Assembly: GCA_902774915.1 (NCBI GenBank)
Contig: CACYKH010000006.1
Location: 161,530-225,529, forward strand
Direction: 5' to 3'
Source: an uncultured Lachnospiraceae bacterium
GTDB taxonomy: Bacteria; Bacillota; Clostridia; Lachnospirales; Lachnospiraceae
Length of the DNA stretch: 64,000 nucleotides
This document shows, piece by piece, positions 34,125 to 43,773 of the stretch. The notes beneath the pieces are model-generated. The model did not search any database. It was not told the DNA's origin and was given only the letters and a program-made list of their open reading frames with translations. Made by a program: the position numbers and the translations under genes. Positions within the stretch are counted from its first letter, which is position 1; each line of letters opens with the position of its first letter.

Positions 34125-34145
34125 TATATGAGAGGAGAGTAAGTT

Positions 34146-36752
34146 ATGGAAAAAAGGAGAGAGAGCATACAAAATAGAGCCATTGCTTTTATACTTAGCT
34201 TGGCAATGATTATAGGAATCATAGGAATGGTTCCTCCAATTACAGCAGAGGCGTCATCTGTCATTAAGGTCCCAGCGACACTTACAGTACTTGAAAAGCT
34301 TACTGCTGATACAGTACTTACAGAAGGCCAGTATATTTATATAGATGTGTCTGGTAATGACATGACTGGTAAATTACCTACATCTATTTCCGCAAGAGTT
34401 ATTTATAACACAGCATCTAATTCTTCAAGTGATTATTTTGGAAATAAAAAATATGTTAGATATGACACAACTGACATTAGAGCTCAAGGCTTTGATAGTT
34501 GTCCAAGGGGAGCAGTTGTATCAGACGATGGAGTTAACTGGAGATATTATTGCTGCTACGGTGGTGTTCGGAATCTGTTGGTTTATCCATATGTGTCAAA
34601 GACTATTCAGGGTTATATGTATCTGGATGTTAACTCAAATACAATTACACTTGATCCAGACCATCAGACTTATACAGTATCAGCAAATGATATAACATCT
34701 GTTACTTATCAGGTTGGAGAAGATGGTACACCAACACAGCTTCCATCTTTTAAAATCGATCCTAATAATAATACAGTTGGTGATGGAGATGATGAAATAT
34801 CTATTCTTTATGGATTGAACTTTTCTGAGCATGTAGACGTAGAGTTACCTATGAATTACGTGGTTAAATTTGATGCAAACGGTGGAACAGCAAATGAATC
34901 CATGGCATCTCAGACACTCGATAACGAAAACAATAGAATTGCATCGAGACCTGCAACTGATCCGACAAGAGAAGGATATACATTCGTACATTGGTCATTA
35001 GAGAAGACTGGTGCTACAGCATATGATTTCAGTCAGACAGTAACTGGAGCAAGAACAATATATGCAGTATGGCAGTTAAATCAGATTTCAACACCAAGTG
35101 ATAGCTATACACTTACTTATGGTGATACAGTTAATATCGGGGCTTCTACAGTTGGTGATCATGATATAACTTATTCAGTAACTTCAGGAGATAATATAAT
35201 ATCTGTAGATGCAACAACCGGAGTAATTACACCAAAGAGAGCCGGTGAGGCACAGGTTACAATCACAGCACACGATACAATAAATGCGTTTGGAACGACA
35301 AAGACAGTCAACGTGACAGTTAACAAGAGAAATCTTACAGTAGAAGTTAATAGTAAATCTAAAACATACGGTGATCCTGATCCAACTTTTGATTACAAAG
35401 TATCAGAGAATTCACCTAATCAGTTGGTAGCTGGTGATAGCATAAATGATGGAGTATCCTTTACAGGAACACTTCAGAGAGCTGATGTAACAAATCAGAA
35501 CGTAGGAACATATACTATCGGTAAGGGTAGTGTAGATAGTAATAAGTACAATATAAAATTCGAGACTGGAACACTCACAATTAATCCAAAGCCTATTAAT
35601 ATCAAATTAGATGATAATACTAAGGTATACGGAGCTGAAGATCCTGAGCTTACATTTACATTAGATGAAAATACACTTGCTTATAACGAGACAGTTGAGG
35701 ATGTTATCACAGGAACACCTGAAAGAGAAGAAGGAAAAGACGTTGGTACTTATGTAATCAGCAAGGGCGATATTGCATCACCTAATTACGCTATAACATT
35801 TACAGAAGGTACATTCGAGATCACAAAGCGACCTATAACAATAATCGCAGAAGATAAGGAAAGATTCTACGGATTCCAGGATCCGGAACTTACATACACA
35901 AATTCAGCACTCACTCCATTATATGAAGATGATGAGCTGGAAGACCTTGGAATAACACTTGAAAGAGAAGAAGGCGAGAAGTTCGGCGAGTATACTATCA
36001 AGGCAACAGATATAAAGACAAACAACTATGATGTAGAGTTTGTTGAAGGCACATTCACAATCAATAAGGTTGAAGGCGGAGCAGAGTTTGACTTAGAGAA
36101 GACTGACGGAGTTAAGGGCGTTGGCATCAACAAGACAGATCAGGAAATGCTTGATCTCACATTAACAGCAGATGAATGGCAGATGGTAGAAGATGGCGCA
36201 GGCGTAAGAGTATACTTCGAAGTAACAGACGCAGAAGCAACATCAGCAGAAGAATCAAATATCAAGAGTGCAGCTGGAATGGGATACAAGATTGGCGAAT
36301 CTTACGATATAAACCTTTACAAGAAGTTTGATCATCTGGATAGAACACAGCTCTTCACAACAAATAAGAAGGTTAAGTTTACATTCAAGCTTTCAAGCAA
36401 TCTGACAAACGTACCTGATGGATACAAGAGAGAGTACCAGGTAGTCAGAATCCATGATGGAAAAGCAGAAGTAATAGATTCAGAATTCAACGCAGCAACA
36501 CAGGAAGTAAGCTTTGACTCAGATAAGTTCTCAATCTTCGCAGTAACTTACAAAGATACTTCAACATTACCAACAGAGATCAAAGATACAGTTAAAACTG
36601 AGATCAAGGTTGTTGAAAAAGAAGTTAAGAGAGCTGTTAAGACTGGCGATGCAATTCCTATAACATCAATAATGTTCCTCATGAGCATCTCAGCAATGGG
36701 TATTGGAATTATCTTTAAGAAAAAATATACAGAAATTAGAAATGATAAATAA
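34146..36752 (+). CDS. Multidomain surface protein with InlB-type repeat and MBG domains
   Basis: An 868-residue secreted protein. A signal peptide (about 1-36, ending TAEASS) leads to a unique region, an InlB B-repeat (about 239-310, VVKFDANGGTANESM through TIYAVWQL), a Big-type domain (about 312-395) and three MBG-type beta repeats, each beginning with an R/K-P/N-I-x-V-like strand and a YG(D/A)xDP motif (KTYGDPDPTF, KVYGAEDPELTF, RFYGFQDPELTY). A larger beta-rich domain (about 640-790) follows. The end is VKTGDAIPIT, a hydrophobic segment, then KKKYTEIRNDK, an anchor with a KTGD motif in place of LPxTG. It is probably an adhesin controlled by the upstream two-component pair. Confidence 0.85.
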   Translation: MEKRRESIQNRAIAFILSLAMIIGIIGMVPPITAEASSVIKVPATLTVLEKLTADTVLTEGQYIYIDVSGNDMTGKLPTSISARVIYNTASNSSSDYFGNKKYVRYDTTDIRAQGFDSCPRGAVVSDDGVNWRYYCCYGGVRNLLVYPYVSKTIQGYMYLDVNSNTITLDPDHQTYTVSANDITSVTYQVGEDGTPTQLPSFKIDPNNNTVGDGDDEISILYGLNFSEHVDVELPMNYVVKFDANGGTANESMASQTLDNENNRIASRPATDPTREGYTFVHWSLEKTGATAYDFSQTVTGARTIYAVWQLNQISTPSDSYTLTYGDTVNIGASTVGDHDITYSVTSGDNIISVDATTGVITPKRAGEAQVTITAHDTINAFGTTKTVNVTVNKRNLTVEVNSKSKTYGDPDPTFDYKVSENSPNQLVAGDSINDGVSFTGTLQRADVTNQNVGTYTIGKGSVDSNKYNIKFETGTLTINPKPINIKLDDNTKVYGAEDPELTFTLDENTLAYNETVEDVITGTPEREEGKDVGTYVISKGDIASPNYAITFTEGTFEITKRPITIIAEDKERFYGFQDPELTYTNSALTPLYEDDELEDLGITLEREEGEKFGEYTIKATDIKTNNYDVEFVEGTFTINKVEGGAEFDLEKTDGVKGVGINKTDQEMLDLTLTADEWQMVEDGAGVRVYFEVTDAEATSAEESNIKSAAGMGYKIGESYDINLYKKFDHLDRTQLFTTNKKVKFTFKLSSNLTNVPDGYKREYQVVRIHDGKAEVIDSEFNAATQEVSFDSDKFSIFAVTYKDTSTLPTEIKDTVKTEIKVVEKEVKRAVKTGDAIPITSIMFLMSISAMGIGIIFKKKYTEIRNDK

Positions 36753-36767
36753 TTAACTTTCTCTCTT

Positions 36768-36806
36768 AGGGGTGGGTCAGGTAATACCTGGCCTACCTCT
36801 TTTTTA
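36768..36806 (+). terminator. Rho-independent terminator after the MBG surface gene
   Basis: AGGGGTGGGTCAGGT and ACCTGGCCTACCTCT form an imperfect stem around AAT, followed by TTTTTT. Confidence 0.85.
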
Positions 36807-36917
36807 TACCCAAGAAAAATGATTTTGAATATTTGTTGCTTTTTTGATGCTCTTCTATATGATATAATAAAAATGTATTGATACTTTCATATAAATATTA
36901 TTAGGGAGGTTTTATAT

Positions 36918-38042
36918 ATGAAGAAAGAGAAGGCATTTAAAAGAATCTTAGCGACTCTTCTTCCTATAGCACTTGTATTCTGTAGTTTACAAGTTGGTGG
37001 GATAGAGAGAGTTGAGGCGGCAGAGACGACGACTAAAACTATTACAGTGACTGAATTAGAAGAAACTCCAAGAGGAGACGGATATTATTATGATAAAGAA
37101 GGTTCAAAATTGGGGTTAGGCGATAATTATGATAATTATATTTTAGTTCTTGATAAGGATTTTGAAGTGGTTTATATAGATTGTTTTGCTAATTTAACAG
37201 TTACGTCAGATGGAAACCATTCTTTAAATATGTATGAAAATGAAAAAGCTGGTTATGTTGTTGAACTTGATTTAAATGGTCATGATTTAACTCTTAATTC
37301 TGGAGTTACACTTAATTATAATGCGCAAGATTATTCTATTCAAGCAGGTAACATTAATGTAAATGGAGCAAGAGTAAGTGCTTTTAGAGAAGATGACATA
37401 CCTGTTTTTGAGGCAAATAATGGGATTACCTTGTCAGGTGGAAGTTATATTAAAAAGCCTGAGGGTGGAAAAATAGGAAATCTTAATTATGTTACTATTC
37501 TTGATGCTGATGGAAAGGGAGCGGATGAAGTTGAAATAGATGTTAAAGCGGTTACTCCAGAACCTGAAAAAGCGGCTGATGAGACACCAGCAAAGGAAGA
37601 GGAGAAATCATCTGATTCTGGTAAGAAGTCTTATAAGAATGAGTGGGTTAATGGTCAGTGGTATGATGCTAACGGAAAGACTAGCTACAAGTACAAAGGT
37701 GGCTGGAAGGTTAATGCTACTGGTTGGTGGTATGAAGATGAGAACGGCTGGTTCCCAACTAATATGTGGCAGAAGATTGACGGTGACTGGTATTTCTTCC
37801 ATGAGGATGGCTATATGGCGGAAAATGAGTATGCTGGAAAGTGGGAACCTTATTCAGAGGGCTACTGGTGGGTTGGTTCCGATGGTAGATGGGACAAATC
37901 TGAGCCTGGCGTATGGAGACTTGTAGGAACCAAGTGGTGGTTCAAAGATAGTACAGGTTGGTACGCAAAAGGTAAGTGGTACAAAATTGGTAACAAATGG
38001 TATGAATTCGACAACGATGGTTGGTGGGTTGAACCAGAATAA
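36918..38042 (+). CDS. Secreted protein with C-terminal cell-wall-binding (choline-type) repeats
   Basis: A 374-residue secreted protein: signal peptide (about 1-35, ending VEAAET), then a beta-helix-like region (GYVVELDLNGHDLTLNSGVTLNY, about 95-190), an acidic linker (EPEKAADETPAKEEEK) and five or six aromatic repeats in the last 130 residues (GGWKVNATGWWYEDENGWF, GDWYFFHEDGYM, GTKWWFKDSTGWYAKGKWYKI). Such repeats hold a protein to wall polymers without covalent anchoring. GGGAGG precedes ATG 36918. It stands alone between terminators after the MBG gene. The enzymatic activity, if any, is unknown. Confidence 0.85.
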   Translation: MKKEKAFKRILATLLPIALVFCSLQVGGIERVEAAETTTKTITVTELEETPRGDGYYYDKEGSKLGLGDNYDNYILVLDKDFEVVYIDCFANLTVTSDGNHSLNMYENEKAGYVVELDLNGHDLTLNSGVTLNYNAQDYSIQAGNINVNGARVSAFREDDIPVFEANNGITLSGGSYIKKPEGGKIGNLNYVTILDADGKGADEVEIDVKAVTPEPEKAADETPAKEEEKSSDSGKKSYKNEWVNGQWYDANGKTSYKYKGGWKVNATGWWYEDENGWFPTNMWQKIDGDWYFFHEDGYMAENEYAGKWEPYSEGYWWVGSDGRWDKSEPGVWRLVGTKWWFKDSTGWYAKGKWYKIGNKWYEFDNDGWWVEPE

Positions 38043-38049
38043 AATGATC

Positions 38050-38076
38050 GGGGCAGGATAAATCCTGCCCCTTTTT
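38050..38076. terminator. Bidirectional terminator between convergent genes
   Basis: GGGGCAGGA (38050-38058) and TCCTGCCCC (38063-38071) form a 9-bp perfect stem around TAAA, followed by TTTTT on the + strand; the minus strand has a weaker T-tract (ATCATTTTATT). It separates the wall-binding protein gene from the HAD gene, which converges on it. Confidence 0.9.
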
Positions 38077-38079
38077 ATA

Positions 38080-38727
38080 TTAGTGAGATAGTAAATTGAT
38101 TAATTCTTCTGGAGTTTCTGCGAAGGTGGTTGCGCCTTCTTTGATGAGGAATTCTTTGTCACGGAAGCCCCAAAGGACTGAAATACATGGGAGCTCTGAG
38201 TTACGAGCTGTCTGAAGGTCTACTTCAGAGTCTCCGATGTAGATGGCATTTTCCTTTGTGCTGCCAAGTTCAATTAAAGCCTGTTCCACCATATCCGGAG
38301 CGGGCTTTCTTTTTATGCCGTCTCGTTCGCCTATAGCTACATCAACATACTTGCTGAAGAATCTTTCGTTTAATTCTTTGACGGCGGAGTCGATTTTGTT
38401 GGAAACGATGGCCATTTTGTAGCCTAAGTCTTTTAGTTTCTTCATCGCGTCGACTATGCCGTCATAAGGGCATGTATTATCAAGACAATGAGCATCGTAA
38501 TGCTCTTTGAAGATAGGAAGCATCTCGTCTATAGTTTCGGAAGAGGTTCCTTCTACGACGGCGCATTCAAGTGCGTACCTTATACCGCTTCCAAAGAATT
38601 GGCGGTACTCCTCTATGGTGTGTTCTGGCATGTTGTATTTTCGTAGGACATAATTTACGGAGTCCCTTAAATCAATAAGAGTGTTTAATACGGTTCCGTC
38701 CATATCCCAAACTATTGTAGTGATCAT
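38080..38727 (-). CDS. HAD-superfamily phosphatase (phosphoglycolate phosphatase-like)
   Basis: A 215-residue HAD subfamily IA hydrolase. Motif I is VWDMDGTVLNT, motif II AIVSNK, motif III with Lys in RKPAPDMV and motif IV YIGDSEVDL; the cap domain is helical (about 15-80). This is the pattern of phosphoglycolate phosphatases and related PpaX/Gph enzymes, but the substrate cannot be assigned. The start is set at 38727 (MITTIVWDMDGT) because AAAGGATG precedes it; an upstream in-frame ATG at 38760 is less likely. It is the only minus-strand gene in the middle of the window. Confidence 0.9.
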   Translation of the reverse strand: MITTIVWDMDGTVLNTLIDLRDSVNYVLRKYNMPEHTIEEYRQFFGSGIRYALECAVVEGTSSETIDEMLPIFKEHYDAHCLDNTCPYDGIVDAMKKLKDLGYKMAIVSNKIDSAVKELNERFFSKYVDVAIGERDGIKRKPAPDMVEQALIELGSTKENAIYIGDSEVDLQTARNSELPCISVLWGFRDKEFLIKEGATTFAETPEELINLLSH

Positions 38728-38824
38728 TTGAAAACATCCTTTTCTGTGTATTTGTCTCAATAAATATTATACTTATTGCGATTTTTTGTAAATCATTATT
38801 CTCATCTTACAAGGTATAATATGT

Positions 38825-38853
38825 TTGATAATAAAAAATTATTATATTATACT
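38825..38853 (+). promoter_or_regulatory. Promoter of the MATE gene
   Basis: TTGATA (38825-38830) and TATACT (38848-38853) are 17 bases apart, 43 bases before the MATE start. A further TATAAT at 38815-38820 and, on the minus strand, one at 38766-38771 (for the HAD gene) lie in the same divergent region. Confidence 0.6.
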
Positions 38854-38895
38854 TGTCCTTTGGGAAAATTGTGAAAAAATTAGAAAGTTGTTGTT

Positions 38896-40302
38896 ATGGA
38901 AAAGTTAGATGAAACAAAGGTTTCGGATGAAAAGTTTATAGATGATGAGGAAGTTGCAAGGGATAATAAGATGGGTACCCTGCCTGTCAAGAAGCTGATA
39001 GTTTCTATGTCACTTCCTATGATGGTTTCGATGCTGGTACAGGCGTTGTATAACATCGTTGATAGTATTTTCGTTTCATGGCTAAGTGAGGATGCCTTGA
39101 CGGCAGTTACGCTTGCATTCCCTCTGCAGATGATGATCATCTCTGTGGGAAGTGGTACGGGAGTAGGTATAAATGCCCTCCTCTCTAAAGCTCTTGGTGA
39201 AAAGAAACAGAAGCGTGCCAACAAGGCGGCTAATAATGGTCTGCTTCTTACACTCCTTAGTTTTATAGTTTTTGTGGCTGTGGGACTTTTTGTAGCTGAG
39301 CCTTTTATCAAGTCTCAGACAGACAGTATTAATATTGCAAATATGGGTACAGTTTATCTGTTTACCTGCTGTACCTTGTCACTAGGCGTGTTCTTCCAGA
39401 TGACATTTGAAAGACTCCTACAGTCTACGGGCAGAACGCATCTTAGCATGATTTCACAGATGACAGGGGCAATCGTTAATATTATCTTTGATCCTATTTT
39501 TATCTTTGGTTATTTCGGAATCGAATCCATGGGAGTTATTGGTGCGGCATTTGCGACGGTGCTTGGACAGTCAGTTGCGGCAATAGTGGGACTTATCCTG
39601 AATATCAAATACAATCCGGATATTAAGATTTCGTTTAGACGTATGTTCAAGCCGTCATGGAAGACAATCGGACGTATTTATGCAGTTGGCGTACCTTCTA
39701 TACTTATGATGGCCATAGGTTCGGTTATGTCATATTGCATGAACCAGATTCTTGGTATTTTCTCAAGTACTGCGGTTGCAGTTTTCGGAGCGTACTTCAA
39801 ACTCCAGAGTTTTATATTCATGCCAATTTTTGGACTGAATAATGGACTGATTCCGGTTCTTGCTTATAACTACGGTGCTAAGAGCAGGGAGAGGATTAAA
39901 GAGGCGGTTAGTTTCAGTATGAAGCTTGCTCTCTCGATAATGGTTTGCGGAACTATTGTTTTCTGGGTTATTCCAGAGGTATTGCTTAGTTTCTTTAAAG
40001 CCTCAAGCTACATGCTTAGTATTGGCGTGCCAGCACTTCGAATAATTAGCCTGTCATTTCCTATCGCTTCTTTATGTATTGCCATGGGCTCAATGTTCCA
40101 GGCTTTCTCAAAGAGTAAATACTCACTTATCGTTTCAGTTGGAAGACAGCTGGTTGTACTTATTCCTGTTGCATGGCTTCTTGCCCAGACTGGAAATGTG
40201 CAGAATGTCTGGTGGGCATTTCCGATTGCGGAAATTATGTCTTTGATTCTGTCGGTATATTTCTATAGAAGAATTAATAAAAATATAGTTATGAAACTTT
40301 GA
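38896..40302 (+). CDS. MATE-family efflux protein
   Basis: A 468-residue exporter with twelve membrane segments in two related halves and a 36-residue acidic cytoplasmic N-terminus (KLDETKVSDEKFIDDEEVARD). MATE motifs: PMMVSMLVQALYNIVDSIFVSWLSEDALTAVTLAFPLQM near the start and GVPSILMMAIGSVMSYCMNQILG at the half-way point, with FGLNNGLIPVLAYNYGAKSRERI. It drives Na+ or H+-coupled export of drugs or metabolites; the substrate is unknown. It is followed by the unknown membrane gene with a 14-base gap. Confidence 0.93.
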   Translation: MEKLDETKVSDEKFIDDEEVARDNKMGTLPVKKLIVSMSLPMMVSMLVQALYNIVDSIFVSWLSEDALTAVTLAFPLQMMIISVGSGTGVGINALLSKALGEKKQKRANKAANNGLLLTLLSFIVFVAVGLFVAEPFIKSQTDSINIANMGTVYLFTCCTLSLGVFFQMTFERLLQSTGRTHLSMISQMTGAIVNIIFDPIFIFGYFGIESMGVIGAAFATVLGQSVAAIVGLILNIKYNPDIKISFRRMFKPSWKTIGRIYAVGVPSILMMAIGSVMSYCMNQILGIFSSTAVAVFGAYFKLQSFIFMPIFGLNNGLIPVLAYNYGAKSRERIKEAVSFSMKLALSIMVCGTIVFWVIPEVLLSFFKASSYMLSIGVPALRIISLSFPIASLCIAMGSMFQAFSKSKYSLIVSVGRQLVVLIPVAWLLAQTGNVQNVWWAFPIAEIMSLILSVYFYRRINKNIVMKL

Positions 40303-40316
40303 TTTAAGGTTAGGGT

Positions 40317-42122
40317 ATGGCAAGTAAGAAGAGAAAACAAAAGGAAAGAGAAAAGAAGTATAGTGGGTTTGATATTGCGAGGTTTGTGATCCTTGGGATT
40401 AACCTTGTGGTAGAGGGCGTTTCTTTGGTTGTCTTTTCTGGTTATACAAAATATCTGATTGATACTTATGAGAAGTATTATCAGATGGGTTATGAGATTG
40501 GTGTTGCAGGCATTGTTATCTCGGCCCTTTTTATAGCTGCAACAATCACTGGACTTGTTATGACCAAGCTGAAGAAACATGGTGTTCTGTTTTCGGAGCT
40601 TCTTCTTAAGATTGGTCTTTTTTGTATTTTCATTGCGGTGGTTGTTAGTGGCGAGGATACGGGACATTCGCCTAGGAATGCATTTATCATTATAGGCGCC
40701 CTTTCTATTCTTGCTGCTATTTGGGCCTTTGCTATTAGTTTTAGAAATTCCAAAAATCAGGTTGTTACTACTAAAGGTCTGTTTCGATATTTTGATAAGT
40801 TTGATATAGAACAGCTTTATAAAAAGGCGGAGGAAGAATATCTTTATCTTTACGAAAAGAATAAGGAAGAACTTGTTGAAGAGGATAAGATTCGTATTTA
40901 TGACAATGCAGCGAATGAGATTACATATTTCATAACTTGGCTCATAAGAAGAGGACTTATAGCGGGTAAGCTTCGTAAAAAGATTGGTGAAGAGATAATA
41001 GAGACTTTTAATAATAAGACTGTGAATCCAACTCTTTTTGTGCGTAATGAGATGGATTTTTCTCTTACCCGGGAAGATATTAATCAAAACATTCTTTTCT
41101 TTATAGATGGCTATCTGGGAAAGCCAAAACAGAAGACACATGTTTTCTCACATAAGGACCGTGCAAAATATTTTTTCGATTATTATATGTACGTTGTTCC
41201 TAAGAATGAGAAGGGACAGCCGCTTAGGTATACCTTTGATTTTTCCTGGGAGACTTATGAGAAACTTGAGGAGGTTATAGATGAAAGGTATCAATATGCA
41301 CTCCTCGTTGAAAGCGAGGGAAGAAGTAGCACCAGTCACGACAAGGGAAGCATTTATTCAAATGTATTCAATTCGGAAATAAAGGTTAAAGCTATAGGAG
41401 ATGCATCTGATGAATATACTGAAAGATGCAAGGCTGCCTTTGATGATTATTCTTCAAAGCTAAGTGACGAGCTATTGAATGAGGTCTTCAAGGTTGTAAA
41501 GAAAGACGTTCCTATCGAGAAGGATTATCTTCGTGAAAATCTTAATCCTACTTTTATGAATGTTTTCGAACCAAAGAATTCAGAGGAGGTGGCATTTTCT
41601 GTATTTGCTATGGTGACGGATAGAGATAATACGTTACTGAATGCATTTAATGAGAAGAAGATATCAAAGGGAGAAGAGCCTACCACAATGCTCCAGGTGT
41701 TTATTGGATGGATAATCCGTAATGGAGTTTTGGTGGCTGTTTATCCGATTGATAAAGAATGTGATCCGTGGGATTTTGATAGAGACCTTTTATATAGAAA
41801 GAAGATTGCGGGACGGTCTGAACTGGTTAAGAAACAGGTGACAGTTGAGGGCATTAATGATCCGAAGACTGAGGAAATAACAGTACCTTCCTGTATGGTG
41901 GATTTGATAGATTACTATATTTCCATGATGGAAGCTATGATAGCTGAAGGATTGGCAGACTCCTACAAAGTGAAGCCGGAATGCAAACCAACTTCAGATG
42001 ATCCATACAAATTAGTTTTCGAGGCGCGTAAAAAAGACGCATATAACAGGATAGTATTCAAAGATGAACTGACTTACAGTTTGCGACAGTATAGTTGCAA
42101 TTCGCGACATATAAAAAATTAA
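40317..42122 (+). CDS. Unknown membrane protein with four N-terminal helices
   Basis: A 601-residue protein with a basic start (MASKKRKQKEREKKYSG), four membrane helices (about 18-43, 62-82, 90-110, 122-142) and a 455-residue soluble part facing the cytoplasm. I do not recognise the family. The soluble part seems to hold two related units: YFITWLIRRGLIAG with ILFFIDGYL (about 200-265), and VFIGWIIRNGVLVA with MVDLIDYYI (about 465-550). No enzyme motif or nucleotide loop is visible. It follows the MATE gene by 14 bases and may be its partner. Confidence 0.6.
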   Translation: MASKKRKQKEREKKYSGFDIARFVILGINLVVEGVSLVVFSGYTKYLIDTYEKYYQMGYEIGVAGIVISALFIAATITGLVMTKLKKHGVLFSELLLKIGLFCIFIAVVVSGEDTGHSPRNAFIIIGALSILAAIWAFAISFRNSKNQVVTTKGLFRYFDKFDIEQLYKKAEEEYLYLYEKNKEELVEEDKIRIYDNAANEITYFITWLIRRGLIAGKLRKKIGEEIIETFNNKTVNPTLFVRNEMDFSLTREDINQNILFFIDGYLGKPKQKTHVFSHKDRAKYFFDYYMYVVPKNEKGQPLRYTFDFSWETYEKLEEVIDERYQYALLVESEGRSSTSHDKGSIYSNVFNSEIKVKAIGDASDEYTERCKAAFDDYSSKLSDELLNEVFKVVKKDVPIEKDYLRENLNPTFMNVFEPKNSEEVAFSVFAMVTDRDNTLLNAFNEKKISKGEEPTTMLQVFIGWIIRNGVLVAVYPIDKECDPWDFDRDLLYRKKIAGRSELVKKQVTVEGINDPKTEEITVPSCMVDLIDYYISMMEAMIAEGLADSYKVKPECKPTSDDPYKLVFEARKKDAYNRIVFKDELTYSLRQYSCNSRHIKN

Positions 42123-42130
42123 TTTGAAGA

Positions 42131-42188
42131 TTTAAGGTAATCTTAAGGAAAAGTTTAATATTATGTAATAGTATTCATATATTATAAT
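42131..42188 (+). promoter_or_regulatory. Promoter of the efflux operon with upstream TTAAGG repeats
   Basis: TATAAT at 42183-42188 has a poor -35 (ATTATG at 42160-42165). Just upstream, TTAAGG occurs at 42132-42137 and 42143-42148, 11 bases apart. A weak -35 next to direct repeats suggests activation by an OmpR-type regulator. Confidence 0.5.
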
Positions 42189-42225
42189 CAAGTAACATTT
42201 AGACGAAGGTGAAAGGAAAGAGGAA

Positions 42226-43758
42226 ATGGAAAACACAGAGCCAAAGAAGAAAATGGACTGGAATGAGAAGTATGGTAAAAAGAACAAGAAGAAGATGGGC
42301 AAGAAGGGCGTTATCATTATCGTGGCGATAATTCTTGTGGTTCTTGGACTTGCTATCTATGGATTTTTCAAGGTGAAAGGTGCTTATAATCAGGCCATGG
42401 ATTCCCTGGGGGATGGAACAATCGTTGAAGAGTATGGAAAGAAGGATATGTCTACATACATCGACGTAACTGGTGAGGTTGAAAGTCAGAATGTTGAGAC
42501 TATCACAACAACCCTTCAGTACCCTGTTAAAGAGATTAGAGTTAAGGTAGGTGACCATGTTAAGAAGGGTGATGTCGTTTGCGTCATCGATTCTTCTGAT
42601 ATAGATGATCAGATTTCTGATCTTGAGGCACAGGCTTCCGATGAGGATAAGCTGAATGCAAAGGAAATCGAATCTGCCAGCCACACACTCAGCACAACAG
42701 CTGCTACAAACGAGAGAACTCTCGATGATGCAAATGTGTCCGTAAGCGAAGCTAAGAAAGCATTTGACGATGCTGATGCTGATTATTATGAGAAGCTGGA
42801 TGCATACAACAATGCAGTTAATTCAGGTGCGAGCGAGGAAGAGATTGCAGAAAAGAAGGCGGCTCTTGATACAGCTAATTCAACCTGGTATGAGAAGCAG
42901 TATGCTTATGATCAGGCAACAAGTGCTTACAATGATACGGTTGAGAAAAATTCAGAAACTTATCAGTCTGCAAAGGATACAGCAGACATTACATATATTA
43001 GTAACACAAAATCCTATTCTGCTACAGCAACTTCACTTGCAAAGTATTACAAGATGAAGGCTAATACAGAAATCATTGCTGAGACAAGTGGTGTTGTTAC
43101 ATCTATCTCTGCAGTTGAAGGAGTTATTCCAAGTGGTGCTATCATGACTATTGAGGATGATAAAAACCTCGAGTTGAATGTGGGCATCAAGGAGAAAGAT
43201 TACTTCGCTGTTAAAGAGGGCATGTCAGTTGAACTTACAAATAGTTCACTTGATAATGTTAAAGGCTCAGGTAAAGTAACGAGCATCAATAACTTCTCAT
43301 CTGCTGATACCCCTTCAGTAGCAGCAGCTGCAGGAGCTGCACAGGGTGCGGTAGCTGATAATACATTCAAGGCAAAGATCACTATTACAGATTTTACTGA
43401 TATGTTGATTGGTATGAAGGTTAAAGCGCGTATTGCTACAGGCGAGGAGATGACAACAGAGGCGGTTCCTTATACAGCGATAATATCAGATGCATATGGC
43501 GACTATGTTTATGTTGCTGAGCCTGCTGGAAGTGGTATGTACACAGTTGCTAAGAAAGAAGTCACAAAGGGTATGAGTGGAGATTATTACACTCAGGTCA
43601 CAAGTGACGAACTTGAAGAGGGCGACCTTGTTATTGCTTATCCAAGTACAGTTAAGGAAAATGACATCATTACGATCAATGAAGATGATAAGGATTCCGA
43701 CACTGATAAGAATGAAACAAAGGATGAGAGTAAAGACGAGAAAAAAGACAAAGAATAA
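42226..43758 (+). CDS. MacA/HlyD-type membrane fusion protein
   Basis: A 510-residue adaptor of an ABC exporter. A cytoplasmic Lys-rich start, one membrane helix (28-48), a lipoyl-like half VGDHVKKGDVVCVIDSSDI, a long coiled coil (about 125-270, rich in Ala, Glu and Lys), the second lipoyl half AETSGVVTSISAVEGVIPSG, then beta domains (about 300-470). The C-terminus is very charged (DKNETKDESKDEKKDKE). In Gram-positives such adaptors serve MacB-like exporters for peptides. It is directly followed by the ATPase and permease. Confidence 0.9.
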   Translation: MENTEPKKKMDWNEKYGKKNKKKMGKKGVIIIVAIILVVLGLAIYGFFKVKGAYNQAMDSLGDGTIVEEYGKKDMSTYIDVTGEVESQNVETITTTLQYPVKEIRVKVGDHVKKGDVVCVIDSSDIDDQISDLEAQASDEDKLNAKEIESASHTLSTTAATNERTLDDANVSVSEAKKAFDDADADYYEKLDAYNNAVNSGASEEEIAEKKAALDTANSTWYEKQYAYDQATSAYNDTVEKNSETYQSAKDTADITYISNTKSYSATATSLAKYYKMKANTEIIAETSGVVTSISAVEGVIPSGAIMTIEDDKNLELNVGIKEKDYFAVKEGMSVELTNSSLDNVKGSGKVTSINNFSSADTPSVAAAAGAAQGAVADNTFKAKITITDFTDMLIGMKVKARIATGEEMTTEAVPYTAIISDAYGDYVYVAEPAGSGMYTVAKKEVTKGMSGDYYTQVTSDELEEGDLVIAYPSTVKENDIITINEDDKDSDTDKNETKDESKDEKKDKE

Positions 43759-43773
43759 GAGGATGTGTGCATA

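Noticed and set aside
42764..43057. Plus-strand alternative frame inside the adaptor coiled coil
   Set aside because: Low complexity, no start signal, and fully inside a well-supported gene.
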